From DATKOF01 sp035524795 (GTDB lineage: Bacteria > Pseudomonadota > Gammaproteobacteria > Burkholderiales > SG8-41): 64,000 nt of DNA. Position numbers and translations under genes: made by a program. The first letter of the stretch is position 1. Each line of letters opens with the position of its first letter. The stretch lies in the NCBI GenBank assembly GCA_035524795.1, contig DATKOF010000024.1, positions 32,980-96,979 of the forward strand, written 5' to 3'. Below, piece after piece: positions 52,611 through 63,170 of this stretch. The notes under the pieces are model-generated. The model was not told the origin of the DNA, ran no database searches, and saw nothing but the letters and a program-made list of their open reading frames with translations.

Positions 52611-54584
52611 ATGGCATATTTTTACGCCCCTTCCCGCTGGCTTCCGGTAATGCGACGCGCTACCATTTTGCGCGTGCACTCCGTCCGCTCCTTCCGGCAC
52701 GCCCTCTGCAGAGCGTTCGGCGCCATCGCCCTGATGCTGGGGGCAACTGCGCCGGCCGCCGATGCGGGGCAAGACACGCTGGTCGTCGAAAAGACCATCA
52801 GCTCCTATCATGTGGCGCCGTTCCTGCAGTATCTGGAGGATCCGCAGGGCACGCTGGCGATCACCGACATGGCGGCGGCGGCGCGTTTCCGGCCGGTGAC
52901 GGCGTCGGCGATCGACGACGTCAATTTCGGCTATTCGCATTCCGCCTACTGGCTGGCGCTGCCGCTCAGGCTCGACGCCGACGCTCCGGCGCAATGGCTG
53001 CTCGAAATCGGCTACCCGTCGCTTGACCGCGTCGAGGTCTATACGCATCTACCGCGCGACGGCTTTATGGTACAGACGGCCGGCGACCTGCAGCCGTTCA
53101 GCGAACGCCCATTCCAGCACCGCAACCTAGTGTTTCCTGTGAAGCTGATTCCGGGAACGACGCAGACCATCTATCTGCGCGTGACGTCTGAAGGCAACCT
53201 GACGATACCGGTGACGCTGTGGCAGCGCGACGCGCTTTACCGGCACGATCAGTATGCCTATGCCGGTCTCAGCATCTACTACGGGATGCTGCTCGCGCTC
53301 GGCCTCTACAATCTGCTGTTGTTCATCGCGATCGGCGATGCGGCGTTTCTCGCCTACGTCGCGTTCGTCGCCTGCATGGCGGTCGGTCAGGCGTCGATGA
53401 ACGGTTTCGGCAACCAGTTCGCTTGGCCCGAGTGGCCTGCGTGGGGCAATATCGCGTTGCCGTCCGGCATGTCGGCGACCGGCCTGTTCGGAGCGGTGTT
53501 CACGCGCCTGTTTCTCGATACGCGCCGCACCGCTCCCGGATTCGACTACGCGCTGATCGTGCTGATCGCGGTGTTCGCGTTCGCCGCGTTGTCGCCGCTG
53601 TTCGCCTCCTATCAGTTCGCCGCGATCCTGACCTCGATCGCCGGCATCGTTGCTTCCGCCGTCATCACCGCGAGCGGCGTCTACTGCCTGCACCGCGGAC
53701 ATCCCGGCGCGCGCTGGTTCCTGCTGGCGTGGGCGCTGCTGCTGGTCGGCGTCGCCGTGCTCGCGATGCGCAATCTGAGCTGGCTGCCGACCAACACTTT
53801 CACGCTGTACTCGATGCAGATCGGTTCCGCGCTCGAAATGCTGCTGCTGTCATTCGCGCTCGCCGACCGCATCAACGTGATGCGCCGCGAGAAGGATGTG
53901 GCAACGCAGGAGGCGCTCGACGCCAAACAACTGGCGGTCGAGACGCTGCGCCGCTCCGAGCAGGTGCTGGAATCGCGCGTCGCCAAGCGCACGCGCGAGC
54001 TGGAGGAAGCGAACGCGCAACTGCGGCAAAAGGAAAAGGATCTCGAACATATGACGCGGCACGACATGCTGACCGGTCTGGCCAACCGGGTGCTGCTCGA
54101 TGACCGCCTCGAACGCGCGATTGCGCACGCCAAACGCGGCGGCCGCGGCACGGCGGTACTGGTCATTGACCTCGACAAATTCAAGGCCATCAATGACAAC
54201 CACGGTCATGCGGTCGGCGACGACCTGCTGAAAGGCGTCGCGGAGCGGCTGCGGCAGGCGGTGCGCGAAAGCGATACCGTGGCGCGCCTCGGCGGCGACG
54301 AATTCGTGATCGTACTCGAAAACCTGCATGGCTCGAACGAAGCGCTGCGCATCGCGGACAAGCTGCTGTCCGAGGCCGTTAAGCCGTTGCAGCTTGACCC
54401 CGGCCCGGTACAGGTCGGCTTGAGCATCGGCATCGCGTTCTATCCGCAGAACGGCACCAGCAGCGAAGAACTGCTGAAACGCGCAGACCAGGCAATGTAT
54501 ACGGCCAAGGCCGGGGGAAGAAACCGCTGGTGCGTTGCCGGCGACGACCCCGACGGCCGCCCTAATTTCCGAATAGTTTCCTGA
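52611..54584 (+). CDS. Diguanylate cyclase with 7TMR-DISM sensor
   Basis: A 657-residue sensor enzyme: a signal segment, a periplasmic 7TMR-DISM extracellular beta-sandwich (about residues 50-195), a seven-helix 7TM-DISM membrane domain (about 215-425), a coiled coil, and a C-terminal GGDEF domain. The active site is intact (GGDEF at 561-565) and the inhibitory I-site RESD (552-555) is present, so it should make cyclic di-GMP with product inhibition. The DISM domain is thought to bind carbohydrate or other small ligands. ATG 52611 gives a long N-terminus; ATG 52650 is a plausible alternative. Its 3' end overlaps the DUF748 gene by 23 nt. Confidence 0.9.
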   Translation: MAYFYAPSRWLPVMRRATILRVHSVRSFRHALCRAFGAIALMLGATAPAADAGQDTLVVEKTISSYHVAPFLQYLEDPQGTLAITDMAAAARFRPVTASAIDDVNFGYSHSAYWLALPLRLDADAPAQWLLEIGYPSLDRVEVYTHLPRDGFMVQTAGDLQPFSERPFQHRNLVFPVKLIPGTTQTIYLRVTSEGNLTIPVTLWQRDALYRHDQYAYAGLSIYYGMLLALGLYNLLLFIAIGDAAFLAYVAFVACMAVGQASMNGFGNQFAWPEWPAWGNIALPSGMSATGLFGAVFTRLFLDTRRTAPGFDYALIVLIAVFAFAALSPLFASYQFAAILTSIAGIVASAVITASGVYCLHRGHPGARWFLLAWALLLVGVAVLAMRNLSWLPTNTFTLYSMQIGSALEMLLLSFALADRINVMRREKDVATQEALDAKQLAVETLRRSEQVLESRVAKRTRELEEANAQLRQKEKDLEHMTRHDMLTGLANRVLLDDRLERAIAHAKRGGRGTAVLVIDLDKFKAINDNHGHAVGDDLLKGVAERLRQAVRESDTVARLGGDEFVIVLENLHGSNEALRIADKLLSEAVKPLQLDPGPVQVGLSIGIAFYPQNGTSSEELLKRADQAMYTAKAGGRNRWCVAGDDPDGRPNFRIVS

Positions 54585-55656
54585 CCGTGCTGCCGATGCC
54601 GTGCGCGGCGTTGCCGACGCCGCGCGCGAGCCCCTCGATGCTGACGCCGAGCGTACCGGCGAGCCCCGCCCCCAGGCGCATCGCGAGGTTCTCGTTCAGC
54701 GAAAACTGCGGATCGTCAAGATTGCCTTCAAGAACGAAGTGGACCTCGATCTGATCCTTGCCGTTCTTCAGCGCCGACACCACGGCCTGGCGCGGTACGC
54801 CCATGAAAGTGCCGAAGCCGCCGCTCGATTCCAGCTCGAGCCCGCTCAACGTGAGGTCGCCCGGCGCATGCAGGCTGTTGCTGCGTACCGTCGACTCCAG
54901 ACTGAGGTCGAGTGAGCCGCGGCGCACGCCGGTTTCCGAAGCCTTGATCAGGTACGGCTCGAACGCCTTCATGTCGACGTGCTGCAGCCGCGTCGACAAT
55001 TGGGAGTTTCTGTCGGCGATCTCGGCCCAGCCGTGGATCGCAATGTCGCCGTCGCGCTGCACGCCCTTGACCACACCGTCCAGCGTGATCCTGGTGCGCC
55101 CGGTCAGCGCGGGCACGCGCAGGCCGTCGACCTCCGCCTGCAGCTGCTCGAGGCGCAGCTTGTGCGGCGGCTGCCGCACTGTTGCGTCGAAAAATTCGAG
55201 CACGCCGCCGCGCAGTTCGACCGCGCCGATGTCGACCGCCGGCGTCGCCGCGGTTTTCGCCGCGTCGCCCTTGGCGCTGGCTTCAAGCAGGCTCGGCAGC
55301 AGGCGCAGCCGCCCGTTGCGCGCGCGCAGCACCGAAAGATAGCCGTCCTCGACCGTGATGCGATGCACGCCGATCCGGGACGACAGCAAACCGGCCAGAT
55401 CGGGCACGATGACGATGCGCCGGGCGCGCAGCGCGTCGGCCGCCGGCCAGCCTGCCGGCCCCTTGATCCGCAGGTCATCGATCTCGAGCGCCGACCAGCC
55501 GACGCGGATCGCACCGATCTCGCTGTCCGGCCCGAGCGCCTGCTCGACCTTGCCCTTGAGCGCCTGCGCCGCGAAGTGCAGTCCGATGCCGCCCGCGACC
55601 ACGCTCGCCGCGATCACGGCGAGCGCGATCAAGCCCCAGCGTTTGAGCCAGCCCAT
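54562..55656 (-). CDS. AsmA/DUF748-like envelope protein
   Basis: A 364-residue protein with an N-terminal membrane helix (about 8-28) followed by a periplasmic beta-rich region typical of AsmA/DUF748-type proteins (VGWSALEIDDLRIKGP, ITLDGVVKG, LTLSGLELESSGG). Members bridge or organise the envelope, some moving lipids. The C-terminus is Gly-rich. It lies convergent with the diguanylate cyclase and upstream of ettA. Confidence 0.75.
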   Translation of the reverse strand: MGWLKRWGLIALAVIAASVVAGGIGLHFAAQALKGKVEQALGPDSEIGAIRVGWSALEIDDLRIKGPAGWPAADALRARRIVIVPDLAGLLSSRIGVHRITVEDGYLSVLRARNGRLRLLPSLLEASAKGDAAKTAATPAVDIGAVELRGGVLEFFDATVRQPPHKLRLEQLQAEVDGLRVPALTGRTRITLDGVVKGVQRDGDIAIHGWAEIADRNSQLSTRLQHVDMKAFEPYLIKASETGVRRGSLDLSLESTVRSNSLHAPGDLTLSGLELESSGGFGTFMGVPRQAVVSALKNGKDQIEVHFVLEGNLDDPQFSLNENLAMRLGAGLAGTLGVSIEGLARGVGNAAHGIGSTVRKLFGN

Positions 55657-55693
55657 GACGCCTCCCTTTCCCGCCGCCGCCCCGTCCGCGAGT

Positions 55694-57352
<1,659 letters not shown>

Positions 57353-57371
57353 GAGTTCTCCGTTGTGCCGC

Positions 57372-57947
57372 TCAGGCGCCCTGCAGCAGCAACTTGATGT
57401 CGTGCGCCATCGCCTGCGGTCTGGCGCCGTACTGGGCGAACAGCCGCAACTGGCCGTCGGGTCCGAAGATGAAGGTGCCGACTGAATGATCGACCGTGTA
57501 ATCGTTGCCCGGCAGCGGATATTTCTTATAGACGATCCTGAATTCCTGCGCGACGCGCGCGGTCGCCGCGGCATCGCCGTACAAGCCGAGAAAAGCCGGG
57601 TTGAACGACGGCACAAACTGGGACAGCACCGCCGGCGTGTCGCGCTCGGGATCGACGGTCACGAACAGCACCTGGAAGCGCGCGGCGTCGGCGCCGAGCA
57701 GGCGCGCGGTCTGCGCCAGATCGGCGAGCGTGGTCGGGCAATAATCGGGACAGTGCACGTAGCCGAAATAAAGCGCGACGACCTTGCCGTGGAAATCGGC
57801 GAGCGTGCGCGGCCTGCCGTTGTGGTCGGTCAGCGCGAAATCGTGGCCGTAGTTGACGCCGGTGATGTTGTCGAGCTCGAACGGGGAACCACCGCAGCCC
57901 GCGAGCACCATCGACAGCACGATGAAAATTCTGATGAAGCGCAACAT
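57372..57947 (-). CDS. Sco1/SenC/PrrC-family copper chaperone lipoprotein
   Basis: A 191-residue thioredoxin-fold lipoprotein (lipobox VLAGC, C18). Copper ligands are C66 and C70 in HCPDYCP and H154 in VDHSVGTF. Sco proteins deliver copper to the CuA or CuB centre of oxidases, and here one could serve the cbb3-type oxidase encoded 7 kb away. It is transcribed with bioD upstream and ettA downstream. Confidence 0.92.
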   Translation of the reverse strand: MLRFIRIFIVLSMVLAGCGGSPFELDNITGVNYGHDFALTDHNGRPRTLADFHGKVVALYFGYVHCPDYCPTTLADLAQTARLLGADAARFQVLFVTVDPERDTPAVLSQFVPSFNPAFLGLYGDAAATARVAQEFRIVYKKYPLPGNDYTVDHSVGTFIFGPDGQLRLFAQYGARPQAMAHDIKLLLQGA

Positions 57948-57964
57948 GGGGAGTGCGGATTCTA

Positions 57965-58642
57965 TCAGCGCAACAATGACAAATCGAGCCGTGCGGCGAT
58001 GATCGCCGCATCAGGCGTTGACATGTGCCCGATGTCTCCCAGCAACGGCGCCGCCAATCGCTGCTCCAGCGCGTCCACGTTGAGGTCTGCGGCTTCCATC
58101 TGCGGATCGATCCGGTTGGCGATCCATCCCGCGAAAACCAGTCCGCGTTCCACGATCGCATGCGCTGTCAGCAGCGCATGGTTCAGGCAGCCCAGCCGGA
58201 CGCCAACCACAAGTATAACCGGCAGGTCGAGCCGCGCTGCCAGGTCGGCGCCGTCTTCCGCCGCATTCAGCGGCACGCGAAAACCTCCTATCCCTTCAAC
58301 CACCACCCGGTCGGCGCGTTCGGCGAGCGCGGCAAACGCAGCGGCGATGTTGTCCAGAGATATTTCGACGCCGGCGCGCTGCGCCGCCAGATGCGGCGCG
58401 ATCGGCGTCTCGAAACAATAGGGATTTACCAGTTCGCGCGCCACTTTCACGTTGCTCGCCGCGAGCAATGCTTCGACATCTTCATTACGCAAACCATTGA
58501 CCGTACGCACTGCGCCCGATGCGACCGGCTTCATGCCGGCGGCGCGCTCGCCGCGACGCGCCAACGCATGCAGCAGCGCGCACGCCACCAGCGTCTTGCC
58601 GACGCCGGTGTCGGTGCCGGTGATGAAAAAACCGCGCGGCAT
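57965..58642 (-). CDS. bioD: Dethiobiotin synthetase BioD
   Basis: Forms the ureido ring of dethiobiotin from DAPA, CO2 and ATP. The 225-residue protein starts MPRGFFITGTDTGVGKTLVA with its P-loop, followed by MKPVASGA and VVEGIGGFRVPL. It is the last gene of bioBFHCD and lies 1 bp after bioC. Confidence 0.96.
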   Translation of the reverse strand: MPRGFFITGTDTGVGKTLVACALLHALARRGERAAGMKPVASGAVRTVNGLRNEDVEALLAASNVKVARELVNPYCFETPIAPHLAAQRAGVEISLDNIAAAFAALAERADRVVVEGIGGFRVPLNAAEDGADLAARLDLPVILVVGVRLGCLNHALLTAHAIVERGLVFAGWIANRIDPQMEAADLNVDALEQRLAAPLLGDIGHMSTPDAAIIAARLDLSLLR

Positions 58643-58643
58643 T

Positions 58644-59513
58644 TCAGGGCACCGCCCTGATGTCGATCACACGCCGCCCGCCCGGACCGGCGCGCGGCGG
58701 CGGCGCCCACGCGTGGCCGTAGACGATTTCGAAAGTCGCCGGCAGCCGGCCGTCGCGGCGCAGCGCTTCGTAATTGCGCTCGACCCGCGCCAGCAGCGCG
58801 CGCGGCGCGACGGTCGGCCGGCGGTTGTCGATCACGGTATGCGCGCCGAGCGCCTTGAGGTCGCGCAGCAGCGCACGCACGTCGGGGTAGGTCAACGTCA
58901 GGTATTCCATATCCATCACCGGATCGGCAAAACCGCCGCGCACCAGCAGGTCGCCGAGATCGTGCATGTCGATGAAACGGTTGACGTGCGCATAGTCGTC
59001 GCTTCCCGCATAGGCGTCGCGCAGTTCGCGCAGCGTGTCGGGACCGAAGGTGCTGAACATGAACAGCCCGCCCGGTTCGAGCACGCGCCGCGCCTCGGCA
59101 AATGCCCGCTCCGGCGTTATCGTCCATTGCAGCGTCAGGTTGGACCACAGCAAACCGATGCCCGCAGCGCGCAGCGGCAGCTGTTCGAAATCGCCGCACA
59201 CCGCACGCACGTCGCGATTACGCAGCCGCTGCCACCACGAGACGCGGCGGCGCGCGCGCGCCAGCATCGCCGGCGCGATATCGAGCGCATACAGGGCGCT
59301 GCGCGGATAGCGGCGGCGCAGCGCCGGCAGCGCGGCGCCGGTGCCGCTGCCGGCGTCGAGCACCGCGCGCGGCGTGATTTTCACGTAATCGAGGCGTTCC
59401 AGCATCCGCGCGCCGATCTCGCGCTGCAGCACCGCGTGCGCGTCATAGCAGGGTGCGGCGCGCTCGAACGCGCGCCGCACCCTGCGCCGCGTCAGCAATA
59501 ATTCATCGTTCAT
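58644..59513 (-). CDS. bioC: Malonyl-ACP O-methyltransferase BioC
   Basis: Methylates malonyl-ACP so that fatty-acid synthase can build the pimeloyl chain. The 289-residue protein has an N-terminal RRVRRAFERAAPCYD typical of BioC and the SAM motif AVLDAGSGTGAALPAL, plus LLWSNLTLQWTITPERAFAE. The overlap with bioH is 11 nt. Confidence 0.95.
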   Translation of the reverse strand: MNDELLLTRRRVRRAFERAAPCYDAHAVLQREIGARMLERLDYVKITPRAVLDAGSGTGAALPALRRRYPRSALYALDIAPAMLARARRRVSWWQRLRNRDVRAVCGDFEQLPLRAAGIGLLWSNLTLQWTITPERAFAEARRVLEPGGLFMFSTFGPDTLRELRDAYAGSDDYAHVNRFIDMHDLGDLLVRGGFADPVMDMEYLTLTYPDVRALLRDLKALGAHTVIDNRRPTVAPRALLARVERNYEALRRDGRLPATFEIVYGHAWAPPPRAGPGGRRVIDIRAVP

Positions 59514-60258
59514 GATGAAATTCGAATACCTGCTCCACGAAACGCGACGGTTGCGACAGAAACGGCGCGTGCGCGGCGCCGCTGAACACGCTCAACCGCG
59601 CTACCGGCAACGACCGCGCGAGCCAGGCGCCGGCGGATACCGGCGCGACGGGATCGCGCTCGCCATGCAACACCAGAGCCGGCTCCCCGATCGCGGGCAG
59701 CCGCGCGCGCAGGTCCGTCGTCTTCAGCCAGTGCAGTCCGGCGGCCAGCGCCGCCGGCTGCGGCGGCGTCTGTTTGCAATGTCGGCGCAGTTCGCGCACG
59801 ACGGTGCGTTCGGCGGTGTCACCGTGCGCCTGCAACGCAGCGAAGCGCCGCAGCGCCGCGCGCGGATCGGCGGCCACGTCGCGCGCGAAATCATCGAACG
59901 CCGCAGCTTCCATCCCGTATTCCCATCCGGCGCGCTGCACGAAACACGGCGTGGCCGCGACCAGTATCAGGCGTTCGACCTGCTGCGGCATATCCGCCGC
60001 CCACCGAAGCGCGAGCTGCGCGCCCAGCGACCAGCCGCACACCGTCGCACGCGGCGGCAACTGCGCGGACAGCCGTTCGACCGCATGGTCGAACGTGAAC
60101 GAAGCGCTCAGGCCATGGCCGGGCAGATCGACGCAATGCACGCGAAAATGCGGTTCGAGACCGTCGCTGACGGCGCGCCAGACATTGCCGCACATGCCCC
60201 AGCCGTGCAGCAGCACCAGGTCCGGACCGCGGCCGGCAACGCGGACGTGCAGTTTCAT
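59503..60258 (-). CDS. bioH: Pimeloyl-ACP methyl ester carboxylesterase BioH
   Basis: Releases pimeloyl-ACP from its methyl ester. From ATG 60258 it is 251 residues with an alpha/beta-hydrolase core: LVLLHGWGMCGNVWRAV, VDLPGHGLS, the nucleophile elbow CGWSLGAQLA (Ser), an Asp in HGERDPVAPVS, and a terminal His in GAAHAPFLSQ. It overlaps the bioF stop by 4 nt. A longer reading to 60831 is bioF in another frame. Confidence 0.95.
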   Translation of the reverse strand: MKLHVRVAGRGPDLVLLHGWGMCGNVWRAVSDGLEPHFRVHCVDLPGHGLSASFTFDHAVERLSAQLPPRATVCGWSLGAQLALRWAADMPQQVERLILVAATPCFVQRAGWEYGMEAAAFDDFARDVAADPRAALRRFAALQAHGDTAERTVVRELRRHCKQTPPQPAALAAGLHWLKTTDLRARLPAIGEPALVLHGERDPVAPVSAGAWLARSLPVARLSVFSGAAHAPFLSQPSRFVEQVFEFHHER

Positions 60259-61406
60259 TGCAGCGCATCGAGCGCGGCCGCCAGCCGCTCCACGTCTTCC
60301 GGCGCGTGCACGGCCGACAGCGAGATGCGCAGCCGCGCGCTGCCGCGCGGCACGGTCGGCGGCCGGATCGCCGGCACCAGCAGCCCGCGTTCCGCGAGCT
60401 GGCCGGAAACGCGCAGCGCCGTCGCGTTGTCGCCGAGTATCAGCGGCTGGATCGCGGTCGGCGACGGCAGCAGCCGCCAGCGGCAGTCCCGCAACCGTGC
60501 GCGCAGCAGCGCGATCAATTGTGCGAGGCGTTCGCGCCGCCACGATTCGCCGGCGATCAGTTCGAGACTCGCCAACAGCGCGTGCGCGAGCAGCGGCGGC
60601 GTCGCAGTCGTATAAATGTACGGCCGCGCGCGCTGGACCAGCGTTTCGATCATCTCCAGTTCGCCGGCGACGAACGCGCCGCACACGCCGGCCGCCTTGC
60701 CCAACGTCGCCATGTAGACGATGCGCGGCGAAGCGATCGCAAAATGCGACAGCACGCCGCGGCCGGCGGCGCCGAGCACACCGAAGCCGTGCGCGTCGTC
60801 GAGCAGCAGCCACGCGTCGTAACGCTCGCACAATGCCAGCAATTCCGGCGCCGGCGCGAGATCGCCGTCCATGCTGAATACCGCATCGGAGACGATGAGC
60901 CGGCGCCGCGCGCGGCTCGCCGCCAGCAGGCGCTCGAGTGCGGCGAGATCGCCGTGCGGATAGCGTTTGAACCCGGCGCGCGACAGCAGCGCCGCGTCGT
61001 TCAACGACGCATGGTTGAGTTTGTCGGCGAACACCGCGTCGCCGCGGCCGGCGAGCGCGGTGACGACGCCGAGATTGGCCATGTAGCCGGTCGAGAACAG
61101 CAGCGCGCGCGGCAGTTGCACGAAGCGCGCGAGCGCATCTTCAAGCATGTGATGCGCGGCGTGATGGCCGAGGATCAGATGCGACGCGCCGGCGCCGACG
61201 CCGCAGCGCGCAGCGCCTTCGCGCGCCGCAGCGACCAGCGCGGGATGGCGGGCAAGGCCGAGATAGTCGTTGCTGCAGAACGCGAGATAATCGCGGCCGT
61301 CAACCGCAACGCGCGCGCCTTGCGGCGTTTCGAGCACGCGCCTGCGGCGTAGCAGCCCGTCCGCGGCCAGCGCCGCCAGTTCGCCGGCCAGATCGAACGG
61401 CGACAT
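60255..61406 (-). CDS. bioF: 8-amino-7-oxononanoate synthase BioF
   Basis: A PLP enzyme that condenses pimeloyl-ACP with L-alanine. The 383-residue protein starts MSPFDLAGELAAL at ATG 61406, the usual length. Visible motifs are YLAFCSNDYLGLARHP, FSTGYMANLGV, DDAHGFGVLG, and the internal aldimine lysine in MATLGKAAG. It lies 8 bp after bioB. Confidence 0.96.
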   Translation of the reverse strand: MSPFDLAGELAALAADGLLRRRRVLETPQGARVAVDGRDYLAFCSNDYLGLARHPALVAAAREGAARCGVGAGASHLILGHHAAHHMLEDALARFVQLPRALLFSTGYMANLGVVTALAGRGDAVFADKLNHASLNDAALLSRAGFKRYPHGDLAALERLLAASRARRRLIVSDAVFSMDGDLAPAPELLALCERYDAWLLLDDAHGFGVLGAAGRGVLSHFAIASPRIVYMATLGKAAGVCGAFVAGELEMIETLVQRARPYIYTTATPPLLAHALLASLELIAGESWRRERLAQLIALLRARLRDCRWRLLPSPTAIQPLILGDNATALRVSGQLAERGLLVPAIRPPTVPRGSARLRISLSAVHAPEDVERLAAALDALQ

Positions 61407-61414
61407 CGGGAAAA

Positions 61415-62410
61415 TCAGTTCTCGTCCAGCGGATGCAGGCCGAGACGGTCCATCAGCGCGCGGTCGCGAGCCGCTTCGGGATTGGCGGTGGTCAGCAGCT
61501 TGTCGCCGTAGAAAATCGAATTGGCGCCGGCGAAGAAGCACAGCGCCTGGACGCCCTCCTCCATCTGCTCGCGGCCGGCCGACAGCCGCACCATCGCGCG
61601 CGGCATCGTGATGCGCGCGCAAGCGATGGTGCGCACGAATTCGAACGGATCGAGCGGCGCGGTGCCGTAGAGCGGCGTGCCTTCAACCTGCACCAGGTTG
61701 TTGATCGGCACCGATTCCGGATGCGGATCAAGGTTTGCCAGTTGCGCGATCAACGCGGCGCGGGTGCGGCGCGTCTCGCCCATGCCGACGATGCCGCCGC
61801 AGCAGACGTTGATGCCGGCGGCGCGCACCTTGGCCAGCGTGTCGAGCCGATCGTCCTGCGCGCGCGTTGAAATGATCTCGCCGTAGAACTCGGGCGCGGT
61901 GTCGAGGTTGTGGTTGTAGTAATCGAGGCCGGCGGCTTTCAGCCGTTCGGCCTGGCCGTCCTTCAGCAGGCCGAGCGTCGCGCAGGTCTCCATGCCGAGC
62001 GCGCGCACCGCGCGCACCATCTCGATCACGCGCTCGAGGTCGCGCGCCTTGGGACCGCGCCAGGCGGCGCCCATGCAGAAACGCGTCGCGCCGCCGGCCT
62101 TTGCCGCGCGCGCCGCCGTGATCACGTCATCGACGGCCAGCATGTCTTCATCGCCAACGCCGGCGGCATGGCGCGCGGACTGCGGGCAATAACCGCAGTC
62201 CTCGGGACAGCCGCCGGTCTTGATCGACAGCAAAGTTGACAACTGCACCGCATTGGGGTCGAAATGCGCGCGATGCACCTGATGCGCCCGGAACAGCAGA
62301 TCGTTGAACGGCAGATCGAACAGCGCCGCGACCGCGTCCACCGTCCAGCGCGGTGCGCTGCCGTCATCGGCATGCCGCTCCGGCACGTTAAACTGGATGA
62401 CGGTGTCCAT
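61415..62410 (-). CDS. bioB: Biotin synthase BioB
   Basis: A radical-SAM enzyme that inserts sulfur into dethiobiotin. The 331-residue protein has the [4Fe-4S] motif in GGCPEDCGYCPQSARH, then GAAWRGPK and the [2Fe-2S] ligand region near NVCCGGIVGMGE. It heads the bioBFHCD operon and is divergent from comF with only 23 bp between start codons; no BirA operator was recognised there. Confidence 0.97.
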   Translation of the reverse strand: MDTVIQFNVPERHADDGSAPRWTVDAVAALFDLPFNDLLFRAHQVHRAHFDPNAVQLSTLLSIKTGGCPEDCGYCPQSARHAAGVGDEDMLAVDDVITAARAAKAGGATRFCMGAAWRGPKARDLERVIEMVRAVRALGMETCATLGLLKDGQAERLKAAGLDYYNHNLDTAPEFYGEIISTRAQDDRLDTLAKVRAAGINVCCGGIVGMGETRRTRAALIAQLANLDPHPESVPINNLVQVEGTPLYGTAPLDPFEFVRTIACARITMPRAMVRLSAGREQMEEGVQALCFFAGANSIFYGDKLLTTANPEAARDRALMDRLGLHPLDEN

Positions 62411-62433
62411 CGCAACAGGCCTTTGCTGACGAC

Positions 62434-63159
62434 ATGAATTTCACCCGCGCATCATCGGCATTCGCCGCCCGCTTGTCAAACTGGCGATCCATTATTTTGA
62501 ACAGCTGTGCCTTGCCGCAGCAGTGCCTGCTGTGCGCCAGCGACAGCCGGCGCGCGCTGTGCGACGCCTGCTACGCGCGGCTGCCGTGGCTCGGCGCCGC
62601 ATGCTGTCCGCAATGCGCGCTGCCGACCACGGACGGCGAGCGCTGCGGCGGATGCCTGCAACGCCCGCCGCATTTCGACCGCGTGGTCGCGGCGTGCGCT
62701 TATGTCCATCCGCTGGCGGAACTGATCCGCAGCTACAAGTATCACGGCACGCTCGCGCTGGCGCCGCTGCTGGCGCGCACGCTGCAAACGACGGCCGGCG
62801 GCACGGCCGACCTGCTGGTGCCGCTGCCGCTGTCGCGGCAGCGTCTACACGAACGCGGTTTCAATCAGGCGCTGGAAATCGCACGCGCCGTCAGCGGCGC
62901 CACCGGCATCCCGCTCTCCGCAAACAGCTGCCGGCGGATACGCGACAGCGCGCCGCAGGCGGCGCTGCCGTGGAGCGAGCGCAGGAAAAATATCCGGGGC
63001 GCGTTCGCCTGCGGCGCCGACCTGACGGGCAAACGTATCGCGGTCATCGACGATGTGCTGACCACCGGCGCCACGCTCGATGAAATCGCGAAAACGCTGA
63101 AACGCGCGGGCGCCGCGGAAGTTCACGGCTGGGTGATCGCGCGCACGCTGCCGCCGTAA
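62434..63159 (+). CDS. ComF-family phosphoribosyltransferase-fold protein
   Basis: A 241-residue protein of the ComF/GntX family, needed for DNA uptake in competent bacteria. Paired zinc-finger cysteines (CLLCAS, CDAC, CCPQC, CGGC) lie in the first 80 residues and the PRPP-binding motif VIDDVLTTGATL is near the C-terminus. It is divergent from bioB, a common genomic partner of comF/gntX. Confidence 0.92.
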   Translation: MNFTRASSAFAARLSNWRSIILNSCALPQQCLLCASDSRRALCDACYARLPWLGAACCPQCALPTTDGERCGGCLQRPPHFDRVVAACAYVHPLAELIRSYKYHGTLALAPLLARTLQTTAGGTADLLVPLPLSRQRLHERGFNQALEIARAVSGATGIPLSANSCRRIRDSAPQAALPWSERRKNIRGAFACGADLTGKRIAVIDDVLTTGATLDEIAKTLKRAGAAEVHGWVIARTLPP

Positions 63160-63170
63160 CGGCGGCGCGG

